Assembly: GCA_026393655.1 (NCBI GenBank)
Contig: JAPKZT010000264.1
Coordinates: 1-5,201, forward strand
Length of the DNA stretch: 5,201 nucleotides
Direction of reading: 5' to 3'
Source: Actinomycetota bacterium
GTDB lineage: Bacteria > Actinomycetota > Acidimicrobiia > Acidimicrobiales > Ilumatobacteraceae
Shown piece after piece: positions 1-5,201 of the stretch (positions are counted from its first letter, which is position 1; each line of letters starts with the position of its first letter). Under the pieces are notes generated by a model. That model had not been told where the DNA came from, did no database searches, and saw nothing but the letters and a program-made list of their open reading frames with translations. A program made the position numbers and the translations under genes.

Positions 1-1074
1 AATTCTGTTCTGCGAACCCTCGAATTTCTGCGAGCAGGTGGACACGAGGTAGCGGTTTTCGCACCTGGACCTGGAGAGTCATCAGTCAACGGCGTGCCGG
101 TAATTCGAATGGGATCTTTTGGATTCCCGGGTTATGTTGATTTGCGAATTGCAGTACCGCGTCGGGCATTAGAAAGTGAAATCAGAAATTTTCAACCAGA
201 TGTGATTCATGTTGCGGCGCCTGCGGTGCTCGGTGCATGGGCTCTTCACATTGCTCGCAAACTTGCGATTCCGTCGGTCGCAATTTATCAAACAGATTTG
301 GCTGGTTTCGCTCGACAATATCGACTCGGCGCGACGTCGCCGGCGCTGTGGCGATATATCGCTGCTATTCACAATCGGGCTGACATCACTCTTGCTCCGT
401 CATCAGCAGCCGTGTGGGATTTACGAAGTCACGGAGTTGAAAATGTTGTTCGGTGGATGCGTGGTGTTGACGCAAAGCGTTTCAACCCTGAGCATCGCAG
501 TGCTGAACTTCGCCATCGCTTTAGTTCGCGTGGCAACACAATCGTTGGGTTTGTTGGTCGCATTGCGCGCGAAAAACAAGTTGAGAGACTTGTAGAGGTT
601 GCAGCATTGCCAGGAGTATCACTTGTAATCGTCGGTGATGGCCCATGCAAAGACAAACTCGAAAAGATGATGCCTTCGGCGTTATTCACGGGCTTTGCAA
701 GCGGTCTTGAATTATCTCAAATGTATGCATCATTCGATGTGTTTGCCCACACTGGAGTCGACGAAACTTTCTGTCAAGCGATTCAAGAAGCACTCGCATC
801 TGGAGTTCCTGTTGTTGCACCTGCGTCTGGTGGACCACTTGATTTAGTTAAACATGGACATAATGGATTTTTATGGAACCCGGCGAAGCGCCACACATTT
901 GTTGAGAGTGTTAACGAATTAGTAACTAGCGACGAGACCCTCAAGTTTTGTGCATCGAATGCTCGTGCGTCAGTTGAACACAGAACTTGGGATTCAGTGA
1001 TGTCAGAACTTGTTGGTCACTATCGCGCAGTAGCAAATGGTCTTTCGTTGGCTTACAGCGGGGCCTCAAATTGA
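1..1074 (+). CDS. mgtA: MgtA-type GT4 alpha-mannosyltransferase, 5' partial
   Basis: The reading frame is open from base 1 to the TGA at 1072-1074 (357 residues visible). The first visible residues, NSVLRTLEFLRAGGHEVAVF, match the part of GT4 enzymes just after the N-terminal VAESFLPQVNGV-type strand, so about 20 residues lie off the left edge and the ATG at 94 is internal. Seen: an acceptor-domain IYQTDLAGFARQY segment, a GFVGRIAREK donor-binding motif (about 547-579) and the EX7E retaining-GT motif with glutamates at 763 and 787, followed by GVPVVAPASGGP. From memory these blocks resemble mycobacterial Rv0557/MgtA more than generic GT4 enzymes. In Corynebacterium, MgtA transfers mannose from GDP-mannose to glucuronosyl-diacylglycerol on the cytoplasmic side of the membrane. 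Here the same reaction is inferred, supported by the UDP-glucose dehydrogenase four genes downstream. Another GDP-mannose-dependent mannosyltransferase (PimB-like) is the alternative. Confidence 0.85.
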   Translation, partial: NSVLRTLEFLRAGGHEVAVFAPGPGESSVNGVPVIRMGSFGFPGYVDLRIAVPRRALESEIRNFQPDVIHVAAPAVLGAWALHIARKLAIPSVAIYQTDLAGFARQYRLGATSPALWRYIAAIHNRADITLAPSSAAVWDLRSHGVENVVRWMRGVDAKRFNPEHRSAELRHRFSSRGNTIVGFVGRIAREKQVERLVEVAALPGVSLVIVGDGPCKDKLEKMMPSALFTGFASGLELSQMYASFDVFAHTGVDETFCQAIQEALASGVPVVAPASGGPLDLVKHGHNGFLWNPAKRHTFVESVNELVTSDETLKFCASNARASVEHRTWDSVMSELVGHYRAVANGLSLAYSGASN

Positions 1075-1856
1075 AATCGCTAATCGTTTCACTACATGAT
1101 GTCGCACCGGGTTCTGCAGAGACGTCGCGTAGGTGGATGGAACTTTTTGATGAGCGCAATCTTGCGGTATCGCTACTGGTGATTCCTGGAATTTGGAACG
1201 GCACTGAACTACTTGCCGATGAACAATTTCAACAATGGCTTGCACAAATCAGCAACAGTTCACACGAAGTCGTGCTACATGGTTTGAATCATCAGATGAT
1301 AGAAGAACCTAGTACTAGTTCGTTGAAGTTAATAAGCGGCCGATTGTTTGCGCGAGGTTGTCAAGAGTTTTGGGCGCTTAGCAAAGCTGATGCCAAAGCG
1401 TTGTTGAGTGACGGTTTAAATAAATTATCGTCACTTGGCTATCAGCCGACTGGTTTTATCGCCCCAGGCTGGTTGGCATCGGCCGGCACAACACAAGCAA
1501 TAAGCGAGATCGGCTTTTCTTACACAACTTCACACTTGCTAATTAGTGATCTGTTATTCGAAAAGCGCCACTTTGCACCAGTTATTTGCCAGCGACCGAA
1601 CGCCCCGACAACTCGGCTTGTGATGTTGATGACAACCCTGCTGGCTGAAATTCTAATGGCCCTGCGTTTACCGCTGCGGATTGCGGTCCATCCAGAAGAT
1701 CTGCACGATGCAAAACTTCGAAAATTAATTCTTAAATTAGTAAGTCGGGCAGTCGTAAATGGATATCAGTCAATTACTTATGACCAATTCGTAACTAGCA
1801 AGCGCAAGCGAAACAAAATGTCAACAGGGTTGAACAGCGCAATGAGTTTTGTCTAA
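1071..1856 (+). CDS. DUF2334 polysaccharide deacetylase-like protein
   Basis: 261 residues from a TTG start. The frame stays open upstream to an ATG at 987, but the conserved fold begins directly after 1071 (LKSLIVSLHDVAP), and the 987 start would overlap the upstream gene by 88 bases, so TTG at 1071, sharing the TTGA with the upstream stop, is preferred. A GGGG at 1060-1063, 7 bases upstream, may serve as a weak ribosome site. NodB-fold motifs seen: SLHDV with Asp10 (family counterpart of the TFDD metal motif, with one Asp replaced by His), the His70-x3-His74 metal pair in HGLNH, FIAPGW at 129-134 and VHPEDL at 206-211. The putative metal ligands are therefore intact. No signal peptide or clear membrane anchor is seen, so it probably acts in the cytoplasm, perhaps removing an acetyl group from a glycolipid or sugar intermediate. 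The substrate is unknown. The C-terminal tail after about residue 242 is basic and not conserved-looking. Confidence 0.8.
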   Translation: MKSLIVSLHDVAPGSAETSRRWMELFDERNLAVSLLVIPGIWNGTELLADEQFQQWLAQISNSSHEVVLHGLNHQMIEEPSTSSLKLISGRLFARGCQEFWALSKADAKALLSDGLNKLSSLGYQPTGFIAPGWLASAGTTQAISEIGFSYTTSHLLISDLLFEKRHFAPVICQRPNAPTTRLVMLMTTLLAEILMALRLPLRIAVHPEDLHDAKLRKLILKLVSRAVVNGYQSITYDQFVTSKRKRNKMSTGLNSAMSFV

Positions 1857-2971
1857 TGCATATTGTTCAAGTCGCAAATTTCGTCACACCAACTTCAGGT
1901 GGTCAGCGCGTTGCGCTAAATACTCTCGCCAAAGAATATATCGCGCAAGGACATTCGTGCACACTTGTAATCCCTGGTGCGCGATACGAAGTTTCAAATG
2001 ATGGCCTGCGAAATTGCGTCGAGGTGCCCGGCGTACCCGTGCCATTTAGCGGTGGGTATCGAGCAATAATTGCACGACAAAAACTTGAGCAGGTGCTTTT
2101 TGAGTTAAAGCCAGATGTCGTTGAGTTATCGGACAAAACAACATTGTCTTGGGTGCCGCAGTGGTGTCGCCTTAATAACATTCCATGTGTTTTGTTTTCA
2201 CACGAACGTGCGAGTGATGTTGTTGCAGATCGATTCGCAACCTGGATGCCAGTCTCAGGAATTTTTGATCGTTGGGCTCAAAATATTCAAGACAATGTAA
2301 GTGCGGTTGTATGTGCAAGTAAATATGCCGCGCAGGAGTATCGCCATATGAGCGAACGAGTGCGAATCATTCATCTCGGTGTTGACCACACGACGTTCAC
2401 AAGCTCTGCTGCGATACAAAAACAAGATTCATCGCCAGTCGTGTTATACGCAGGTCGGCTTTCAATTGAAAAGCGGCCGTATGTCGCAATAGCCGCCATC
2501 CGTGAACTTCAGATTAAGGGGCAAAGAATAAAACTGCTGATCGCCGGTGATGGTGCAATGAGAAAGAAGTTAGAAGCTACCGCAGATGGATTAGACATCA
2601 CATTTCTCGGACGAATTTCCGACCGCAACGAACTTGCCGAAATTATGGCGAGTGTTGATGTCGTAATCGCGCCTAGTCCGTATGAAACATTTGGTTTGAC
2701 GATTCTTGAGTCACTTGCGTGTGGCACACCAGTGGTTGTGTCGAACAATGGTGCCGGCCAAGAACTTATTGAAAATGGTTGTGGTGAGGCTGTTGAAAGT
2801 AGCGGCACGCAAGTTGCTGAGGCGTTGCTACGAATTTTGTCTCAAGATCGAGACGAGATTCGTCGTCGATGCATATCGAGAGCATCTGGCTATAGCTGGC
2901 ATCTTGCGGCATCTGAAATGTTGCAGTTATTTGAATCACTTACTTTGAGAGACCAAGCAAAGGCAGCATGA
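1856..2971 (+). CDS. PimC-type GT4 glycosyltransferase
   Basis: 371 residues, GT-B fold, family GT4. The ATG shares its A with the upstream TAA (TAATG at 1854-1858), and no strong Shine-Dalgarno is visible, which fits coupled translation. N-terminal domain: MHIVQVANFVTPTSGGQR, then VPFSGGYRAI (62-71) and SHERAS (His116). Donor domain: YAGRLSIEK with Arg201 and Lys206, AGDG at 230-233, and the EX7E pair Glu277/Glu285 in YETFGLTILESLACGTPVV. From memory the VQVANF, SGG, P-x-GGYRA and SHER blocks match PimC of M. tuberculosis CDC1551, a GDP-mannose-dependent transferase proposed to add the third mannose to phosphatidylinositol mannosides. The length is also close (about 380). The donor is inferred to be GDP-mannose and the acceptor a membrane glycolipid, possibly the product of the first gene. 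Substrate specificity cannot be read from the sequence, and many actinobacteria have paralogues of this type, so no gene symbol is given. Confidence 0.8.
   Translation: MHIVQVANFVTPTSGGQRVALNTLAKEYIAQGHSCTLVIPGARYEVSNDGLRNCVEVPGVPVPFSGGYRAIIARQKLEQVLFELKPDVVELSDKTTLSWVPQWCRLNNIPCVLFSHERASDVVADRFATWMPVSGIFDRWAQNIQDNVSAVVCASKYAAQEYRHMSERVRIIHLGVDHTTFTSSAAIQKQDSSPVVLYAGRLSIEKRPYVAIAAIRELQIKGQRIKLLIAGDGAMRKKLEATADGLDITFLGRISDRNELAEIMASVDVVIAPSPYETFGLTILESLACGTPVVVSNNGAGQELIENGCGEAVESSGTQVAEALLRILSQDRDEIRRRCISRASGYSWHLAASEMLQLFESLTLRDQAKAA
2959..2963 (+). promoter_or_regulatory. Shine-Dalgarno AAAGG for the GNAT-like gene
   Basis: AAAGG lies inside the end of the PimC-type gene, 4 bases before ATG 2968 and 7 bases before the in-frame ATG at 2971. 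The spacing favours 2971 as the initiation codon, while the 4-base stop/start overlap favours 2968. The protein differs by only one Met, so the choice does not alter the annotation. Confidence 0.5.
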
Positions 2972-3666
2972 TGAACATTCAAATAGTTCCTATCGCAGGA
3001 TATGAAGATCAGATCAGAAAACTATTCTGGCAAACATTGACGATTGGTAATCCGCTTACATTTGACTTGACATGTTCTAAGCAATATGAAGCACTTGGGC
3101 TTAACTGGTATTTCACTAATGGGTCGCGTGACGGGGTCGTTGCATTGGTAGACGAGAAAGTCGCTGGTTATTGTCTTGTTTGTCTAGATGGTGTTTCGTT
3201 TCGACGTGCACAGCGCACACAATTATTGAAACTCGCTGGTTGTGTGTTGTTTGCGTTTGCAACGGGTCGAATCAACAATAAGTCGCGTCTTTTCTATTGG
3301 CACCGGTTCAGAGACTCGCTAACGATTATGCGAACTCGAAAGGTTCTTCCTGCAAATATCGACATGCATGTTCATTTAAATGTTGTCAGTGGCTACAACG
3401 ACGGATCAATTTCTCTTCGACTGCGAGCGCACGCCGACAATGTATGTATTAGTAGCGGGTCAACTGCTTATTTTGGTGAAATGAATTCAATTGGTAAACG
3501 TCGTACGTTGGGGTTGCGCCGAGTTGGTGGCAAAATCATCGACCAGTCAACAAACAGAACCTTTAGTTGGCTGACTGGTCAAGACATTCATCGCTTGACG
3601 ATGGTGCGATATCCAGAACAGCCAGTAGCCGAGCCAGTTCTCGAGAAAGTTTTGCAGGCGGCATAG
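2968..3666 (+). CDS. putative GNAT-fold acyltransferase, divergent
   Basis: 232 residues from ATG 2968, which overlaps the previous stop as ATGA. A second in-frame ATG follows at 2971 and is better spaced (7 bases) from the AAAGG at 2959-2963, so the true start may be one codon later. The family call rests on layout: an N-terminal strand and helix (IQIVPIAGYEDQIRKLFWQT), a VVALVDEKVAGYCLVCLD hairpin (58-74) typical of GNAT strands 2-4, and HVHLNVVSGYNDGSISLRL (134-152) at the place of the acetyl-CoA-binding strand and helix. The usual Q/R-x-x-G-x-G/A loop is not clearly present (GYNDGS instead). Residues 76-127 form a long basic and hydrophobic insert, with LLKLAGCVLFAFATG (86-100), perhaps a membrane-contacting helix. 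The C-terminal half (GEMNSIGKRRTLGLRRVGG, TFSWLTGQDIHRLTMVR) has no function I recognise. Its operon position suggests acyl modification of the glycolipid or a sugar precursor, by inference only. Confidence 0.6.
   Translation: MMNIQIVPIAGYEDQIRKLFWQTLTIGNPLTFDLTCSKQYEALGLNWYFTNGSRDGVVALVDEKVAGYCLVCLDGVSFRRAQRTQLLKLAGCVLFAFATGRINNKSRLFYWHRFRDSLTIMRTRKVLPANIDMHVHLNVVSGYNDGSISLRLRAHADNVCISSGSTAYFGEMNSIGKRRTLGLRRVGGKIIDQSTNRTFSWLTGQDIHRLTMVRYPEQPVAEPVLEKVLQAA
3656..3661 (+). promoter_or_regulatory. ugd: Likely ribosome-binding site AGGCGG of ugd
   Basis: An AGG-containing purine-rich hexamer sits within the last codons of the GNAT-like gene, 5 bases before the ugd ATG. It supports the 3667 start, as does the fact that the Rossmann strand (INVSVFGAGYVG) begins within 5 residues of it. 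Confidence 0.45.
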
Positions 3667-5046
3667 ATGACCCGAAAAATCAACGTTTCAGTTTTTGGCG
3701 CTGGATATGTCGGGCTTGTGTCGGCGGCAGGGTTGGCAGCAATTGGTCACAATGTTGTGTGCGTTGATATTGATGCAAACAAAGTGAGCAAATTGATTGA
3801 CGGCGAAATTCCGTTTTATGAACCAGGCCTGAGTGAACTGGTGTTGAAATGTGTCGCGAATGGTTCGCTACGTTTCACGTCGCTACCTAAAAGTGCAATT
3901 GCTCACGGCGAAGTTTTGATTATCGCAGTTGGCACACCACCGCTTGAAGACGGAACCGCGGATCTTTCTCAGGTGCTTTCGGTAGCTAATACAATTGGCG
4001 GACAACTTGAGAAATATGAAGTAGTCGTTGTCAAGAGCACGGTTCCAGTTGGCACTTCAGATTTGGTCACAAACGAGATTGCCCGAGCAATGCATGAGAA
4101 ATCATTAAGCGTTGACTTCGCGGTTGCATCGAATCCAGAATTTCTCAAAGAAGGCGATGCAGTAAACGATTTTATGAAACCTGACAGAATCGTGGTGGGC
4201 ACAAACGATCAACTCGCCATAGAGATATTGCGAGAGATGTATCAGCCGCTATGTGTAAACGAAAATACATTGATGGTGATGGATGCGCGTTCATCGGAGT
4301 TGTGCAAGTACGCGTCAAATGCCATGCTCGCGACGCGAATATCTTTCATGAATGAAATGGCCAATTTGGCAGATTGCGTTGGTGCTGACATCAACGAAGT
4401 GCGTCGAGTGATGGCAGCAGATCCACGTATCGGCGCAAAGTATCTCAACGCTGGTGCCGGTTTCGGCGGAAGTTGTTTTCCAAAAGATCTTCGCGCGATT
4501 GCGGCGATGGGCGATGAGCACGGATGCTCACTTGACCTTGTCGCCTCGGTCATCTCGGTAAATGATGCTCAGCAATCAGTGCTACTAGAAAAAGCCAAAT
4601 ATGCAATTGGGTCATTGAAAGGCAAGCGTTGTGCGGTTTGGGGTCTTTCTTTTAAGCCCGACACTGATGATGTGCGCGAAGCACCTGCCGTTGCGCTGAT
4701 CCACTCGTTAATTGCTGAAGGTGCAACTGTTGTTGCGCATGATCCGCTCGTGTCATGGCTTTCGATGTACAGCAGTTTGCCAACCGAGATTTTTTCGATA
4801 GTTGATTCGCCGTATGAGGCAGTCGTTGGCGCCGATGTGTTATTTCTAGTTACCGAGTGGGAGCAATTTCGTAATCTCGATGTATCTCAGCTGATAGAGA
4901 AAATGCAAAATCCTGTGATTATTGATGGCCGCAACCTTTGGAGCAATATTGACTTCACGCAAACCGAGGCAACCTATATTGGTATCGGTCGTCACTCGTT
5001 GGTTGCCAACAAAACATCGGCAAGTGTTCAGTTGCTGGCCGGCTAA
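3667..5046 (+). CDS. ugd: UDP-glucose 6-dehydrogenase
   Basis: 459 residues, complete, slightly longer than the usual 430-450. It oxidises UDP-glucose to UDP-glucuronate with two NAD+ in the cytoplasm. N-terminal Rossmann domain: GAGYVG at 11-16, the NAD-ribose-binding VDID at 33-36, FYEPGL at 50-55, AVGTPP at 87-92, KSTVPVGT at 123-130 and NPEFLKEG at 156-163. Central helix: SELCKYASNAMLATRISFMNE with Lys214 and Asn218. Catalytic site: GFGGSCFPKD with nucleophile Cys270 and Asp274. C-terminal UDP-binding domain: WGLSFKPDTDDVREAP and IDGRNLW, followed by about 30 variable residues. All key residues of the UDPG/GDP-mannose dehydrogenase family are present, and the motifs favour UDP-glucose over GDP-mannose dehydrogenase. 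The ATG abuts the upstream TAG, with AGGCGG at 3656-3661 five bases before it. It supplies UDP-glucuronate, presumably to the glycolipid made by the upstream transferases, though use in an exopolysaccharide is also possible. Confidence 0.97.
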   Translation: MTRKINVSVFGAGYVGLVSAAGLAAIGHNVVCVDIDANKVSKLIDGEIPFYEPGLSELVLKCVANGSLRFTSLPKSAIAHGEVLIIAVGTPPLEDGTADLSQVLSVANTIGGQLEKYEVVVVKSTVPVGTSDLVTNEIARAMHEKSLSVDFAVASNPEFLKEGDAVNDFMKPDRIVVGTNDQLAIEILREMYQPLCVNENTLMVMDARSSELCKYASNAMLATRISFMNEMANLADCVGADINEVRRVMAADPRIGAKYLNAGAGFGGSCFPKDLRAIAAMGDEHGCSLDLVASVISVNDAQQSVLLEKAKYAIGSLKGKRCAVWGLSFKPDTDDVREAPAVALIHSLIAEGATVVAHDPLVSWLSMYSSLPTEIFSIVDSPYEAVVGADVLFLVTEWEQFRNLDVSQLIEKMQNPVIIDGRNLWSNIDFTQTEATYIGIGRHSLVANKTSASVQLLAG

Positions 5047-5053
5047 TAATTTA

Positions 5054-5074
5054 ATGGTATCAAAGTGATACCAT
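5054..5074. promoter_or_regulatory. Perfect inverted repeat, probable autoregulatory operator
   Basis: The arms ATGGTATCA (5054-5062) and TGATACCAT (5066-5074) are exact reverse complements around a 3-base AAG centre. The repeat lies between the ugd stop and a ribbon-helix-helix gene, ending 6 bases before its ATG. Two-fold symmetric sites in this position are the usual operators for ribbon-helix-helix dimers, which commonly repress their own transcription. The stem is AT-rich and no T-run follows it (ATTGTC), so an intrinsic terminator for the upstream operon is unlikely. Binding is inferred from symmetry and position only. Confidence 0.7.
5069..5074 (+). promoter_or_regulatory. Candidate -10 element TACCAT for a leaderless transcript
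   Basis: TACCAT fits the actinobacterial TANNNT -10 pattern and ends 6 bases before the ATG at 5081, the spacing expected if transcription starts at the A of the start codon. No Shine-Dalgarno is visible before that ATG, which agrees with leaderless translation, common in actinobacteria. The hexamer lies in the right arm of the inverted repeat, so a bound repressor would block polymerase. No convincing -35 is seen. TAATTT at 5047-5052 is an alternative -10 that would give a short leader. Confidence 0.4.
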
Positions 5075-5080
5075 ATTGTC

Positions 5081-5201
5081 ATGGCTATGACATTACGACT
5101 CACCGACGAAGAACAAGACGGACTCAAAGCCTGCGCCGCTGACTTTGGTATCTCAATGCAAGAAGTTGCGCGTCAGGCGATTCGCGAATACATCGTGCGC
5201 A
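5081..5201 (+). CDS. Ribbon-helix-helix (CopG/Arc-like) protein, 3' partial; possible antitoxin
   Basis: 40 codons are visible from ATG 5081 and the frame is still open at the window edge. The sequence starts MAMTLRLTDEEQ, with a short beta strand MTLRL at residues 3-7 for paired-strand DNA contact, then helix A from TDEEQDGLKACAADFG, the turn GIS and helix B from SMQEVARQAIREYIVR. This is the standard N-terminal DNA-binding module of RHH repressors and type II antitoxins. A second in-frame ATG at 5087 would drop two residues and still keep the strand, but 5081 fits the operator and candidate -10 spacing better. It is 34 bases after ugd and has its own operator, so it looks like a separate transcription unit. 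If it is an antitoxin, the toxin-binding tail and a toxin gene should follow beyond the edge. A lone RHH regulator is the alternative. Confidence 0.8.
   Translation, partial: MAMTLRLTDEEQDGLKACAADFGISMQEVARQAIREYIVR

Noticed and set aside
94..96. ATG 94 as the start of the first gene
   Set aside because: The same frame is open to base 1, and the residues before it (NSVLRTLEFLRAGGHEVAVF) are conserved GT4 sequence.
86..100. Hydrophobic run in the GNAT-like protein (residue numbers) as a true transmembrane helix
   Set aside because: LLKLAGCVLFAFATG is only about 15 residues long and sits inside a predicted globular fold with no second helix, so membrane insertion is not supported; it is mentioned only as a possible contact surface.
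987..1070. N-terminal extension of the deacetylase gene from ATG 987
   Set aside because: It overlaps 88 bases of the well-conserved C-terminus of the MgtA-type gene, and the extension has no recognisable domain; the fold begins right after TTG 1071.
1309..1318. Perfect 10-bp palindrome CTAGTACTAG
   Set aside because: It lies inside the deacetylase coding region, encodes a poorly conserved loop, and has no partner copy or associated promoter, so it is probably chance.
5054..5074. Inverted repeat as rho-independent terminator for the ugd operon
   Set aside because: The stem is AT-rich and is followed by ATTGTC rather than a T-run. Its position before an RHH start codon fits an operator better. 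No other terminator is visible after ugd.
4846..5127. Minus-strand ORF of 93 codons across the ugd end and the intergenic gap
   Set aside because: It is antisense to the conserved ugd C-terminus and the RHH start, has no recognisable domain and runs through the operator.

Overview
The window looks like an actinobacterial (Actinomycetota) envelope-glycolipid locus. The main clues are a close MgtA-type glycosyltransferase, a PimC-type glycosyltransferase, a DUF2334 deacetylase-like gene and a UDP-glucose dehydrogenase, all on the plus strand and packed end to end. Base composition, sampled by eye on a few lines, is mid-to-high 40s % GC. That is low for the phylum and would suit a freshwater or marine lineage (for example an Acidimicrobiia or acI-like group), but this placement is inference only.

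Layout. 1-1074: GT4 mannosyltransferase of the MgtA type, entering from the left edge without its first roughly 20 residues. 1071-1856: DUF2334/NodB-fold polysaccharide deacetylase-like protein, best started at a TTG inside the preceding stop codon. 1856-2971: GT4 glycosyltransferase of the PimC type. 2968-3666: divergent GNAT-fold putative acyltransferase. 3667-5046: complete UDP-glucose 6-dehydrogenase. All four junctions overlap or abut (TTGA, TAATG, ATGA, TAG-ATG), so the five genes are almost certainly one co-transcribed, translationally coupled operon.

After a 34-base gap that holds a perfect 9-bp inverted repeat, a separate unit begins at 5081: a small ribbon-helix-helix protein, cut off by the right edge. 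The inverted repeat probably is its autoregulatory operator, and its right arm contains a TANNNT -10-like hexamer spaced for a leaderless transcript.

How the genes may work together (inference). In Corynebacterium, MgtA adds mannose to glucuronosyl-diacylglycerol, and that lipid needs UDP-glucuronate, the product of the last gene. A MgtA homologue, a second PimC-like mannosyltransferase and the UDP-glucuronate-making enzyme in one operon point to a glucuronate-anchored mannoglycolipid. The deacetylase and GNAT-like proteins are candidates for modifying it. The glucuronosyl transferase that would start such a lipid is not in the window.
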